NCBI RefSeq assembly: GCF_003351225.1
Contig: NZ_QQSY01000001.1
Coordinates: 686,124 to 750,123 of the forward strand
Direction: 5' to 3'
Length of the DNA stretch: 64,000 nt
DNA from: Dyella solisilvae
GTDB taxonomy: Bacteria; Pseudomonadota; Gammaproteobacteria; Xanthomonadales; Rhodanobacteraceae
A model generated the notes under the pieces. The model was not told where the DNA came from and did no database searches. It saw only the letters and a program-made list of their open reading frames with translations. This document shows, one piece after another, positions 54,243 to 63,560 of this stretch (positions are counted from its first letter, which is position 1; each line of letters opens with the position of its first letter). A program made the translations under genes and the position numbers.

Positions 54243-56111
54243 GTGGCGACGCTCATTCCTTCCCGCAACAGCTGCCTGCCGCGCATGACCGGCGGCGAGA
54301 AGCGCCTGTCCGAGCGACTGGAACAGAAGCTCGAGGACGACTACCTGCTGTGGTACGACGTGGCGATCGGGCCGCGCCAACGCCGCCCCGACTTCATCGT
54401 GTTCCACCCGCGCCGTGGCCTGCTGGTGCTGGAGGTGAAGGACTGGAAGCCCGGGACCATCCAGCACGCCGACCGCACGCTGTTCACCCTGCTCACCGGC
54501 AACAGCAGCGTGAAGGAGCACAACCCGCTGATGCAGGCGCGCGACTGCGCCAGCGAGGTCTACAAAGTGCTGGCGCAGGACCCGGCGCTGCGCCACCGGC
54601 CCGGCCACACCTACGAGGGCAAGCTGCTGATGCCGTGGGGCTATGGCGTGGTGCTCGCCAACATCAGCCGCAAGCAGTTCGACGCCGGTCAGCTGGACGC
54701 CGTGATTCCTTCGCACCTGGTGATCTGCCAGGACGAGATGTTCGAGTCGGTGGAGCCGGAGGCCTTCCAGGAGCGGTTGTGGGCGATGTTCCCGCAGGTG
54801 TTTCCCACCGCGCTCACGCTGCCGCAGATCGACCGCGTGCGCTGGCACCTGTTCCCCGAAATCCGCGTGGAACCCGGCGAGGGTCAGTTCGGCCTGTTCG
54901 GCGCGCAGGCGCAAAGCAGCACAAAGGTTGCGATCCCCGACCTGATCAAGGTGATGGACGCGCAGCAGGAGCTGCTCGCCCGCTCGCTGGGCGACGAGCA
55001 CCGCATCATCCACGGCGTGGCGGGCTCCGGCAAAACCATGATCCTTGGGTTTCGCGCGATGCATCTGGCGCGCGCGCTATCGAAGCCGATCCTGGTGCTC
55101 TGCTACAACAAGACGCTCGCCGCGCGACTGGAACAGCTCATGGGCGAGCGCGGTTTGAGCGACAAAGTGCAGGTGTACAACTTCCACAAGTGGTGCCGCA
55201 GCATGCTCACGGCGTACCACGTGCCGTTGCCGCCCAATGGAAAGCACTTCGCCGAGCAACTGCCGCCCGCGGTGATCGCCGGCGTGGACAGCGGGCAGAT
55301 CCCGCGTTTCCAGTATGGCGCGGTGCTGGTCGACGAAGGCCACGACTTCGAGCCGGAGTGGTACAAGCTGATCGTGCAGATGATCGACCCCAACACCAAC
55401 TCGCTGCTGGTGCTGTACGACGACGCGCAGAACATCTACGGGCAGTCCAGCCGCAAGCAGCTCAGCTGGAAGAGCTTGGGCGTGCAGGCGCAAGGCCGCA
55501 CCACCATCCTCAAGCTCAACTACCGCAACACGCTGGAGATCCTGGCGGTGGCGCGCGGCTTCGCCAACGAACTGCTGTTCGAGCGACCCGAGGACGACGA
55601 CAGCGTGCCGCTGATTGCGCCGGAGAGCGCCGGCCGCCGCGGCGCCCTGCCGGAGCTGATCCGCGTCGAGCGCCAGGAGGACCAGCTGCCGGCGATCATC
55701 CAGCGCCTGCGCGATGAACAGGCCGGCGGCCGACACCTGTCGGACATGGCGGTGATTTTCCGCAACAGCTGGGAAGGCGAAAAACTGCACGAGGCATTGC
55801 AGCGCGCCAACATTCCCAGCCGCCTGGCCGAAGGCAACGGCAAGAGCGCGCTGTTCGTGGTCGATGACACGGTGAAGCTGGTCACCATGCACTCCAGCAA
55901 GGGGCTGGAGTTCCCGCTGGTGGTCATCCCTGGCCTGGGTTCGCTGCCCAAGCCGGGCAAGGACGAGGCCGACGAGGCGCGCCTGCTGTACGTCGCGATG
56001 ACGCGCGCGACGGAACGGCTGGTGATGATCCATCACGAGGACTCGGTCTTCAGCCAGCGCATCCGCAACTCGATCAACGACGTTCAGGGACAATTGGCGG
56101 AAGTCGCCTGA
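54243..56111 (+). CDS. NERD-domain UvrD/Rep-like helicase
   Basis: A 622-residue protein joining an N-terminal NERD (nuclease-related) domain to a superfamily 1 helicase. NERD: PDFIVFHPRRGLLVLEVKDW (about residues 49-68) with the D...E-x-K nuclease-like residues. Helicase: Walker A GVAGSGKTM (about 259-267), VLCYNKTLAARL, Walker B VLVDEGHDFEPEW, and C-terminal VTMHSSKGLEFPLVVIP and LLYVAMTRATERL. Start is GTG at 54243 with AGGGGG upstream. Such proteins take part in DNA repair or phage defence; nothing nearby identifies a system. Confidence 0.9.
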   Translation: MATLIPSRNSCLPRMTGGEKRLSERLEQKLEDDYLLWYDVAIGPRQRRPDFIVFHPRRGLLVLEVKDWKPGTIQHADRTLFTLLTGNSSVKEHNPLMQARDCASEVYKVLAQDPALRHRPGHTYEGKLLMPWGYGVVLANISRKQFDAGQLDAVIPSHLVICQDEMFESVEPEAFQERLWAMFPQVFPTALTLPQIDRVRWHLFPEIRVEPGEGQFGLFGAQAQSSTKVAIPDLIKVMDAQQELLARSLGDEHRIIHGVAGSGKTMILGFRAMHLARALSKPILVLCYNKTLAARLEQLMGERGLSDKVQVYNFHKWCRSMLTAYHVPLPPNGKHFAEQLPPAVIAGVDSGQIPRFQYGAVLVDEGHDFEPEWYKLIVQMIDPNTNSLLVLYDDAQNIYGQSSRKQLSWKSLGVQAQGRTTILKLNYRNTLEILAVARGFANELLFERPEDDDSVPLIAPESAGRRGALPELIRVERQEDQLPAIIQRLRDEQAGGRHLSDMAVIFRNSWEGEKLHEALQRANIPSRLAEGNGKSALFVVDDTVKLVTMHSSKGLEFPLVVIPGLGSLPKPGKDEADEARLLYVAMTRATERLVMIHHEDSVFSQRIRNSINDVQGQLAEVA

Positions 56112-56233
56112 CAGCTGCGGCGTTTTCGTTCGGTTGTTCTTCCTGAAGGGCAATCGGCGCGCTTACACAGGATTGACAACGCGTTCTCGCAGCCGGGGGT
56201 CTCATGGGGTCGCATACCCACGAGAGACTTGCG

Positions 56234-57010
56234 ATGAGAAATTTTCCTTGCGCGATTCTGCTCATGTTGGCGATGACGGGCCCGGCCGCGGCGCAGGGCG
56301 CCAACGGCGTGATCACCTCGGACGTCGACCTGTACGCCGGCCCCGACGTCGGTTATCCCGCCGTCGCCGGATTGCCTGCGGGCACGCCCGTGGACATCCA
56401 GGGCTGCCTCGAAGGGTGGAACTGGTGCGACGTGATCACCATGGACACTCGCGGCTGGGTGGCGGGCACTTTCGTGCAGTACACCTACGAGGACCAGCCC
56501 GTGATCGTGGCCGATTACGGGCCGCGCATCGGCATCCCCATCGTGGCGTTCGCCATCGGCGCGTACTGGGATCACTACTACCGCGACCGGCCGTTCTACC
56601 GGGACCGCGATCGTTGGTACAGCCACCCCATCGAGTCACGTCCACCGCCGCGCCCACCGGGATGGCGGGAGGCAGACCGCGGCAATCATGATCGCGCGCC
56701 GCCGGCTTCGGCTCACCTGGCGCCGGCTCCCGTCCATCAACCCAATGCTCCAGCCATGCAGCCCATGCCATCTGCTGGCTATCGACCGCAGCCGGAACGA
56801 GCGCAGGAGTACCGACCGGCATCGCCCAACTACCGGCCGGCGCCCGCCGCCAACCGACCACCGCCCGTCGAGGGCCACGGCCAGCCAGTACAAGGTCCAG
56901 GCGCCCATCCTTCGGGGCAGGTGCAGCGTCCGCCTCAGGGTGACCACCATGAGGGCCAGAAGCAGGCGCCACATCCGCAACCCAAGAAAGACGAAGATAG
57001 CGGGCACTGA
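56234..57010 (+). CDS. Secreted SH3-domain, proline-rich protein (copy 1)
   Basis: A 258-residue exported protein. Signal peptide to about residue 22 (AAAQGA), a bacterial SH3 domain (residues ~25-85: VDLYAGPDVGYPAVAGLP, GCLEGWNWCDVI, TRGWVAGTFVQYTYEDQP), then IGIPIVAFAIGAYWDHYYRDRPFY and a long Pro/Arg/His-rich disordered tail. It is a paralogue of the protein at 59746-60537. Bacterial SH3 domains bind peptidoglycan or peptides; function unknown. Confidence 0.85.
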   Translation: MRNFPCAILLMLAMTGPAAAQGANGVITSDVDLYAGPDVGYPAVAGLPAGTPVDIQGCLEGWNWCDVITMDTRGWVAGTFVQYTYEDQPVIVADYGPRIGIPIVAFAIGAYWDHYYRDRPFYRDRDRWYSHPIESRPPPRPPGWREADRGNHDRAPPASAHLAPAPVHQPNAPAMQPMPSAGYRPQPERAQEYRPASPNYRPAPAANRPPPVEGHGQPVQGPGAHPSGQVQRPPQGDHHEGQKQAPHPQPKKDEDSGH

Positions 57011-57027
57011 GCAATCCTTATCCCTCC

Positions 57028-57058
57028 AAGGAAGCCGCGGCCCAACCGCGGCTTCTTT
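57028..57058 (+). terminator. Terminator of SH3 gene 1
   Basis: GAAGCCGCGG-CCCAA-CCGCGGCTTC is a perfect 10-bp stem followed by TTTGC. It lies 20 nt after the stop. The remaining 230 bp to the Rieske gene hold no gene that I can support. Confidence 0.8.
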
Positions 57059-57289
57059 GCGCAAGGCTCGCCTCGCCCACTGGCGACAGGCGGCGCCAGA
57101 CCAGTCTTATCCGGAAAAACCGCGATTCCTGGCCGCTTCCCGATCCAGCCGAGCTTGCGCGACGTTTGCCCTGATGCGAGGCGCAGGGCCAGCTGGCGGT
57201 GCTGGTCTGAAATCAGGCCGCATAGCCCCCTTCCCGCACCGTGGCGGGCCGACCCATACTCGGCCAAAACCACTGCCGGACGTTGATCC

Positions 57290-58378
57290 ATGCGTGATCT
57301 GCTCGAAGCCCCTGCCCTTGCCTCGCAGCCGCTCGATCACGCCCTCACTTTGCCCGCCCGCTTCTATACCGACCCGCGCATGGCCGCCTGGGATGCGCGC
57401 GCGATCTTCGCGCGCAGCTGGCAGCTGGTATGCCACCAGACGCAGGTGTCCGGCGTGGGCGACCACGTGGTGACCGAGATCGCCGGCCTGCCTCTGCTGG
57501 TGGTGCGCGGCGAGGACGGCGCGATTCGTGCGTTCCACAACGTGTGCCGCCATCGCGCCGGGCCCATCGCGAGCTGCGACGGCCGCGGCGCCAAGGCGCT
57601 GCGCTGCCGTTACCACGGTTGGACCTACGGCCTGGATGGCGTGCTGCGTGGCGCCCCGGAAATGGGCCGCACGCCTGACTTCAATCCCTCCGACATCCGC
57701 TTGCCGGAAGTGCGCGTGCAGGTATGGCAGGGACTGGTGTTCGTCGCCATCGGCGAGGCGCCGCCATTCGCCGAACTGGTGGCCGGCATCGACGAACGCC
57801 TCGGCGCGGACCGCTCGCTGGAAGGCTACGTCTTCCATCACCGCGCCAGCTACGACGTGGCGTGCAACTGGAAGGTGTACGTGGACAACTACCTTGAGGG
57901 CTACCACGTGCCGCACATCCATCCGGGCCTCAACAGCCTGCTGGACTACCGCAGCTACATCACCGAGACGGCGCAGTGGTATTCGTTCCAGTACAGCCCG
58001 CTGGAAAGCGCCAGCGACCTCTACGGCAGCGGCGAGGCGCTGTACTACTTCATCCATCCCAACACCATGCTCAACATCCTGCCCGGCCGCCTGCAGACCA
58101 ATCGCGTGTTGCCGCTCGGCGTGGATCGCTGCCGCGTGGAGTTCGACTTCTACTACCGGCCGGACCACAGCGACGAAGCGCAGGCGCGGCGCGCCAGGGA
58201 CGTGGAATTCAGCGACGAAGTGCAGGATGAGGACGTGACCATCTGCGAGGATGTGCAGCGTGGCCTCGCCTCCGGTTCGTACGAAGCCGGAAGGCTGAAT
58301 CCGCTGCGCGAGAACGCCGTGCACCACTTTCATGAGCTGGTGCGCCGCGGCTACCGCGAGGCGCTCGCCGACGCATGA
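57290..58378 (+). CDS. Rieske non-haem iron oxygenase alpha subunit
   Basis: A 362-residue oxygenase. Rieske cluster ligands: C86 and H88 (CRHRAG), C106 and H109 (CRYHGW). Mononuclear iron site: H206 and H211 in DNYLEGYHVPHIHPGL, with D199 as the bridging Asp. It resembles choline/betaine or carnitine monooxygenases, which N-demethylate or hydroxylate quaternary amines. No reductase gene is adjacent. The stop overlaps the permease start by ATGA, so a transported amine or amino-acid derivative is the probable substrate. Confidence 0.9.
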   Translation: MRDLLEAPALASQPLDHALTLPARFYTDPRMAAWDARAIFARSWQLVCHQTQVSGVGDHVVTEIAGLPLLVVRGEDGAIRAFHNVCRHRAGPIASCDGRGAKALRCRYHGWTYGLDGVLRGAPEMGRTPDFNPSDIRLPEVRVQVWQGLVFVAIGEAPPFAELVAGIDERLGADRSLEGYVFHHRASYDVACNWKVYVDNYLEGYHVPHIHPGLNSLLDYRSYITETAQWYSFQYSPLESASDLYGSGEALYYFIHPNTMLNILPGRLQTNRVLPLGVDRCRVEFDFYYRPDHSDEAQARRARDVEFSDEVQDEDVTICEDVQRGLASGSYEAGRLNPLRENAVHHFHELVRRGYREALADA

Positions 58379-59688
58379 GCACGCCCCCGCGGGTGATTGG
58401 TTTGTGGACGCTGATCGCATTGGTGATCGGCAACATGATCGGCTCGGGCATCTTCGTGTTGCCGGCGGCGATGGCGCCATTCGGCGCAGCCAGCCTGCTC
58501 GGCTGGGGCATCAGCGTGGGAGGCGCGCTGGCGCTGGCGATGGTGTTTGCGTGGCTGGCGCGCAGCATTCCGAACCATGGCGGCCCCTACGCCTATGCGC
58601 GACGCGCCTTCGGCGACGGCGTCGGCTTTCTGGTGGCCTGGAGTTACTGGGTGTGCACGTGGTCGGCCAACGCGGCGATCGCGGTGGCCTTCACCGGCAG
58701 TCTCGGCGCGCTCTGGCCAGCGGCTACGGCCACACCGCTGCGCAGCGGGCTGTGTGCGCTCGGCGCACTGTGGCTGTGCAACGGCATCACGCTCAGCGGC
58801 GTGCGCGAGGCCGGTCGCGTCGCTGTGCTGACCACCCTGCTCAAGCTGGTCCCGCTGCTGGTATTCGGCGTGCTGGGCCTGGCTGCGCTGCACGCCGGCG
58901 CCTACCGACCGTTCAATCCGAGCGGCATGCCACTGCCGCAGGTGGCGCTGTCCACGGCCACGCTCGCCCTGTGGGCGATGCTGGGACTGGAGACGGCCAC
59001 GGTGCCAACGGGCGTGGTGATCGACCCGCAGCGCACCGTGCCGCGCGCCACGGTGATAGGCACGCTCGTCGCAGGCCTGGCCACCATGCTGACCTGCACT
59101 GTCGTAATCGGATTGCTGCCTGGCGGCGCGCTTGCCACGTCCGCCGCGCCCATGGCCGCGGCGGCCACGCAGGTATGGGGACCGCAGGCCGGCGTCGCGC
59201 TGGCGGTCGTGGCGGCAGTGTCCTGCTTCGGCACACTCAACGGCTGGGTGTTGCTGGTCTCGCAGACCACCCTGGCCACCGCGCAGGATGGCCTGTTTCC
59301 CCGCGCATTCGCGCGCATCAACCGACACGGCACGCCGTGGATCGGGCTGCTGGTGAGCGGCGCTCTCACCAGCGCGCTGATCGCCACCAACTACACCCGA
59401 TCGCTGGTGGCCTTGTTCACCTTCATGATCCTGCTGTCCACCGCCACGACCCTACTGCCGTATCTGGTGACCACGCTGGCCTGGTGGCGGCTTGAGGGAC
59501 GTGGCGCGCACTGGCTGAGACGGCTGGTCGCCATGGCTGCGCTGGCGTTCAGCCTGTGGGCGCTGGCCGGCGCTGGAGCAGAGCCATTGTTGTGGGGTCT
59601 CGTGTTGCTGGCGGCCGGATTGCCCATCTACGCGTGGCAGCGACGCCGCATGGTCGGTACTGCCCGGGTGCAGTCCCCCTCTCATTGA
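58375..59688 (+). CDS. APC-family amino acid/amine permease
   Basis: A 437-residue permease with 12 predicted helices of the APC superfamily. The consensus first-helix loop IGNMIGSGIFVLP, the GGPYAYARRAFGDGVGF motif and the IDPQRTVPRATVIGTL stretch (arginine/agmatine-type APC) are present. It is translationally coupled to the Rieske gene. Substrate unknown. Confidence 0.92.
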   Translation: MSTPPRVIGLWTLIALVIGNMIGSGIFVLPAAMAPFGAASLLGWGISVGGALALAMVFAWLARSIPNHGGPYAYARRAFGDGVGFLVAWSYWVCTWSANAAIAVAFTGSLGALWPAATATPLRSGLCALGALWLCNGITLSGVREAGRVAVLTTLLKLVPLLVFGVLGLAALHAGAYRPFNPSGMPLPQVALSTATLALWAMLGLETATVPTGVVIDPQRTVPRATVIGTLVAGLATMLTCTVVIGLLPGGALATSAAPMAAAATQVWGPQAGVALAVVAAVSCFGTLNGWVLLVSQTTLATAQDGLFPRAFARINRHGTPWIGLLVSGALTSALIATNYTRSLVALFTFMILLSTATTLLPYLVTTLAWWRLEGRGAHWLRRLVAMAALAFSLWALAGAGAEPLLWGLVLLAAGLPIYAWQRRRMVGTARVQSPSH

Positions 59689-59745
59689 CGGCCCCTTCGC
59701 GTCACGCGAGCTCTCATCGAGTCGTAGCTGCAGGAACGCACGTCG

Positions 59746-60537
59746 ATGAAGCGGTTCATATGGCTGCTGATTGCTGTCCTCGGCCTGTCCACACCAGCGT
59801 TCGGGCAGGTCGGCAACGGCGTGGTCACCACCTTTGTGGATCTTTATGCCGGCCCGGATGTCGGGTTCCCGGTTGTTGCGCAGCTGCCCGCTGGCACCAG
59901 CGTCTCGATCATGGGATGCACCGCCGGATGGGGTTGGTGCGACGTGGCGACCCTGGGCATGCGCGGCTGGGTGGCGGGCACCTTCGTGCAGTACACCTAC
60001 CAGAACCAACCCGTGATCGTGACCGACTACGGCGCCAGCATCGGCATACCGATCGTCACGTTTGCGATCGCAGACTACTGGGGCAGGTACTACAGCAACC
60101 GGCCGTTCTACGGGAACCGGGCGTACTGGTACAACCGTCCGTACATGCCACGGCCACCGCCCCGCCCACCCGTGCGGCCACCGGTCCATCCTGTGCCTCT
60201 GCAACGTCCGGGCTATCAGCCGCCGCAGGGTTATCGCCCGCCTCAAGGCTACCGCCCGCCGCAGGGCTATCAACCGCCGCATGGCGCCCGTCCGCCACCT
60301 CCCACCAACCGGCCGCCGCAAGGCAACCGGCCGCCCCCCAATCAGCGACCGCCGAACCAGGGCCCGCGGCCAGCAGGAAGCTCAAATCCGCAGGGCCAGG
60401 GCGGACCACGGCCGCAGGGTCAGGAGGGACAACGTCCGCCGGGCCAGGGCGGACAGCGCCCACCCGGCCAAGGTGGCAACCAGCGCCCGCAGCAGCGTCC
60501 GCCGCCTAAGAATGATTCCGGCGGCGGAGGCGGCTGA
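59746..60537 (+). CDS. Secreted SH3-domain, proline-rich protein (copy 2)
   Basis: A 263-residue exported paralogue of the protein at 56234-57010. Signal peptide to about residue 21 (AFGQVG), SH3 domain with VDLYAGPDVGFPVV, GCTAGWGWCDVA and RGWVAGTFVQYTYQNQP, then IGIPIVTFAIADYWGRYY and a tail of Pro/Gln/Gly repeats (RPPQGYRPPQGYQPP). The middle part is conserved while the tails diverge, so the fold and not the tail carries the function. ATG at 59746 with AGGA upstream. Confidence 0.85.
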   Translation: MKRFIWLLIAVLGLSTPAFGQVGNGVVTTFVDLYAGPDVGFPVVAQLPAGTSVSIMGCTAGWGWCDVATLGMRGWVAGTFVQYTYQNQPVIVTDYGASIGIPIVTFAIADYWGRYYSNRPFYGNRAYWYNRPYMPRPPPRPPVRPPVHPVPLQRPGYQPPQGYRPPQGYRPPQGYQPPHGARPPPPTNRPPQGNRPPPNQRPPNQGPRPAGSSNPQGQGGPRPQGQEGQRPPGQGGQRPPGQGGNQRPQQRPPPKNDSGGGGG

Positions 60538-60742
60538 GCGCGTTGCCCGGGAGCCACGCGCCTGCGATTGCCCACGACTTGCTGTCGGGCAGGCCAGCAG
60601 CTCACCGGCGATCGCCTGGCCGCGATGTTCCCGACACGGGCCCACTCGATGGCGCTGTCGCGCACGGTTGGCGTGAACTGGACGGGCAGCCCTGCAGCGA
60701 CGGCGAGGTTTTCCCGCGAAAGCGCATGCCCCCCCTGCGCGG
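60538..60742. other. Convergent spacer without a recognisable gene
   Basis: 205 bp between the SH3 gene and the minus-strand gene ending at 60743. Several frames are open across it, with codon use similar to coding DNA, but none has a fitting start or a similarity that I recognise. It may hold a gene remnant. Confidence 0.4.
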
Positions 60743-61234
60743 CTACCGCCTGTTGACCTTCTGCGCACAGCCGGCATCGTCGCCGCGCGACCGCCACGGC
60801 CACCAGCCGGCGCCGTGGCGCGCGTAGTGGTCGGCTGCGCGCTCGAAGCGATTGCGCGCGCTGATGCCGCCGCACAGCGCGTACATCGGCAGGAACAGCG
60901 GCCCCAGCACCATGTACTGATACACGTGCGCGCGTTCGTGGTCGGCCAGCGAAATGCGTGGTTCGTCGTCCAGCCCGGCGCGATGCGCGTAGGTGTAGCA
61001 GGGCGTATCCAGTTCGTCGCCGGTGTGCAGGATCACGTTGCCCAGGGTGAGCGCGCCTCCCGGACCGGGCCAGGGCACGCGTCGGAACACCAATGCGCAT
61101 TCCCGCTGACGCCACTGCGGACGTGCGCCCCAGGCCAGGCAGGCCAGGCCGGCCAGCAGGCCCAGCAGGCTGTTGGGCAAGGTCCAGCAGGCGCCGAGCA
61201 GGAGGGCTGCGCGCAACGCACCGCTTCGCTTCAT
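60743..61234 (-). CDS. Conserved small membrane protein with HERAH motif
   Basis: A 163-residue protein that I do not recognise as a named family. Two N-terminal hydrophobic segments (AALLLGACWTLPN, LLGLLAGLACLAWG) are followed by a soluble part with GNVILHTGDELD and the motif LADHERAHVYQYMVLGPLF. HERAH resembles the HExxH zinc-peptidase motif, and ARNRFERAADHYARH near the C-terminus could give a third ligand. Enzymatic activity is guessed only. Convergent with the SH3 gene; divergent from trxC. Confidence 0.7.
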   Translation of the reverse strand: MKRSGALRAALLLGACWTLPNSLLGLLAGLACLAWGARPQWRQRECALVFRRVPWPGPGGALTLGNVILHTGDELDTPCYTYAHRAGLDDEPRISLADHERAHVYQYMVLGPLFLPMYALCGGISARNRFERAADHYARHGAGWWPWRSRGDDAGCAQKVNRR

Positions 61235-61324
61235 CAGGGCGCTCCAGGTAAGCCGGCAACCTTGTGCGACGCTGCCGCGGACACCATCTCTGCGGCCATC
61301 GAGTCTTTACCGACGGAGCCCGCC

Positions 61325-61762
61325 ATGTCCACCACCCTGGACGTTCCCTGCCCCCATTGCGGCGCGCTCAATCGCGTACCGTCCGAACGGCTGGGCGAGG
61401 CGCCCGTGTGTGGCCGGTGCAAGCAGCACTTGTTCGAGGGCGCGCCGGTAACCCTGACCACCGCCAACTTCGATGCGATCGCCGGACGTGGCGACCTGCC
61501 CGTGGTGGTGGATTTCTGGGCGCCGTGGTGCGGCCCCTGCCGCGGCTTCGCGCCGGTGTTCAGCGACGCCGCGCGCAGCCTCGAACCGCAGCTGCGCCTA
61601 GCCAAGGTGGATACCGAGGCGCAGCCGGCGCTTGCCCAACGTTTCGGCATCCGCAGCATCCCCACCCTGCTCGTGCTGCGCGGCGGCCGCGAAATCGCGC
61701 GCCAGGCTGGCGCGCTCAATCCGGCCCAGCTGCGGCAGTTCCTCGCCGGCGCGCTCGCCTGA
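61325..61762 (+). CDS. trxC: Thioredoxin 2
   Basis: A 145-residue thioredoxin with an N-terminal zinc finger. Zinc ligands C9, C12, C29 and C32 (CPHC, CGRC); active site W68-C-G-P-C72; thioredoxin fold to SIPTLLVLRGG. TrxC is typically under OxyR control and supplies electrons to ribonucleotide reductase and peroxidases under oxidative stress. ATG at 61325 opens directly on the zinc finger. Convergent with selO. Confidence 0.95.
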   Translation: MSTTLDVPCPHCGALNRVPSERLGEAPVCGRCKQHLFEGAPVTLTTANFDAIAGRGDLPVVVDFWAPWCGPCRGFAPVFSDAARSLEPQLRLAKVDTEAQPALAQRFGIRSIPTLLVLRGGREIARQAGALNPAQLRQFLAGALA

Positions 61763-61765
61763 CGC

Positions 61766-63325
61766 TCAGGAACTGCAAGAGAGCATCGAACATCCCGCCT
61801 TGTGCACGGCCCAATCCGGACGCTTGCGCGCAAAGCGCTCGCGTCCGGGCTGCTCGTCGTACGGGCGCCGCATGACCTCAAAAAGTTCGTCGATGCCCGC
61901 GTAGTCACCCTGCGTGGCGCGATCGATCGCCTCCTGCGCCAGGTAGTTGCGCAGCACGTAGCACGGGTTGGCGGCGCGCATGCGCGTACGCCGCTGATCG
62001 GCGCTCAGCGGGTCGGCGGACAGGCGCGACGCATACCGCGCCAACCAGGCTTGAAAGGCCGGCTCGGACTGCACTCGCTTGCCTTCGTCGTAGAAGGATT
62101 CGCGCAACGGCTCGAACTCCAGCGCCGCCGAATCGAGTTCACCCAGCGCGCGGAAGAACAGCGTCATGTCGACCTCGGCCTCGGCCAGCAGGACATGCAG
62201 GTCGCGCATCAGCGTGACATCGTCATCCTGGCACTCGGCGAGGCCCAGCTTGGCGGCGATGTCGCTGCGATCCGCCTGGGCATACGTCGCCGCATAACGG
62301 TCCAGTCCCGCCTGCAACAGCTCGGTTCCGCTGAACAACGGCGACAGGGCCATGGCCAGCCGGCTCAGGTTCCACCAGGCCACGTTGGGTTGCTGGCCAA
62401 AGCGGTAGCGACGCTGGCCAGCGTCGGTGGTGTTGGGCGTCCAGTCGGGATCGAAGTTGTCGACCCAACCATAGGGACCATAGTCGATGGTGAGCCCGAG
62501 GATGGACATGTTGTCGGTGTTCATCACGCCGTGCACGAAGCCCACGCGCATCCAGTGCGCCACCATCACCGCCGTGCGCTCGCACACCTGGGCAAACCAT
62601 TCGGCATACAAGGCCTCGCCTTGGCCCTCCAGTGCGGGATAGTCACGGGCGATGGTGTAGTCGACCAGTTGCTTCAGCAGCGCGATGTCGCCGCGGGCCG
62701 CGGGCAGCTCGAAGTTGCCGAAGCGGATGAATGACGGCGCCACGCGGCACACGATGGCGCCGGGCTCTTCCTCGGGATGCCCGTCATAGAACATGTCGCG
62801 CACGACCAGATCGCCAGTCACCACCAGACAGAGCGCGCGCGTGGTCGGCACGCCCAGGTGATGCATCGCCTCGCTGCACAGGAACTCGCGGATGGATGAG
62901 CGCAGCACCGCACGACCATCCGCGCCGCGCGAATAAGGCGTGCGCCCCGCGCCCTTCAACTGCAATTCCCAGCGCTCACCGGCGGCATTCAGCAGCTCGC
63001 CCAGCGAGATCGCCCGCCCGTCGCCCAACTGGTCCGCCCACACGCCGAACTGATGCCCGCCATAGTTCGCCGCCCAGGGTTCCATGCCGTCCAGCAGCGC
63101 ATTGCCGCCGAAAACCGAGGCGAACTCGGGGCTGGCCACGTCGGTCTCATCCAGGCCGAGCCGCGCGGCCATTTCACGCGACCAGGCCACCACCCGTGGC
63201 GCGGCGACCGGCGTGGGCGTCACGCGCGAAAAAGCCGCACCCAGCACAGGGCGTTGCCAGATGCCCCGGTCCGGATCGCCGGGAAGCTCGCGAATGAACG
63301 AATTGTCGAAGGGCATCGAACGCAT
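61766..63325 (-). CDS. selO: Protein adenylyltransferase SelO
   Basis: A 519-residue pseudokinase-fold enzyme that transfers AMP to proteins (redox-linked AMPylation). Family blocks: [81 protein letters not shown]. The C-terminus ends CSMLSCSS, in the place of the redox-active Cys/Sec of the family. Start at 63325; the second ATG at 63316 is also possible. Confidence 0.95.
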   Translation of the reverse strand: MRSMPFDNSFIRELPGDPDRGIWQRPVLGAAFSRVTPTPVAAPRVVAWSREMAARLGLDETDVASPEFASVFGGNALLDGMEPWAANYGGHQFGVWADQLGDGRAISLGELLNAAGERWELQLKGAGRTPYSRGADGRAVLRSSIREFLCSEAMHHLGVPTTRALCLVVTGDLVVRDMFYDGHPEEEPGAIVCRVAPSFIRFGNFELPAARGDIALLKQLVDYTIARDYPALEGQGEALYAEWFAQVCERTAVMVAHWMRVGFVHGVMNTDNMSILGLTIDYGPYGWVDNFDPDWTPNTTDAGQRRYRFGQQPNVAWWNLSRLAMALSPLFSGTELLQAGLDRYAATYAQADRSDIAAKLGLAECQDDDVTLMRDLHVLLAEAEVDMTLFFRALGELDSAALEFEPLRESFYDEGKRVQSEPAFQAWLARYASRLSADPLSADQRRTRMRAANPCYVLRNYLAQEAIDRATQGDYAGIDELFEVMRRPYDEQPGRERFARKRPDWAVHKAGCSMLSCSS

Positions 63326-63422
63326 GCGTTAGAAAAGCTTTTTTAAGAGATGGTGTTACGAGGCCATCCTGATAGCACGTCGAGACTGCAGATTTCTGCG
63401 GCAAACCCGTTATTTCTAACGC
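63326..63422. repeat. 10-bp inverted repeat around the selO upstream region
   Basis: GCGTTAGAAA (63326-63335) and its reverse complement TTTCTAACGC (63413-63422) bracket 77 bp. The stretch is AT-richer than the rest of the window and contains AAAAGCTTTT. It may be a promoter/operator region for selO. Confidence 0.35.
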
Positions 63423-63560
63423 TAACGTCTTATGTAATTTGCGACAGCTTCGCGTAATGATTTGTAACGCTGTTCAGTACCGATTGGCATTTGTGCACCG
63501 CTCGTGAACGTGGTTTAGTGCGCTCCAGTGGCTAACGCAGGGGTAGCCCGGAGTAAATTC

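Noticed and set aside
57107-58480. 457-codon minus-strand frame
   Set aside because: Antisense of the Rieske gene, with no domain of its own.
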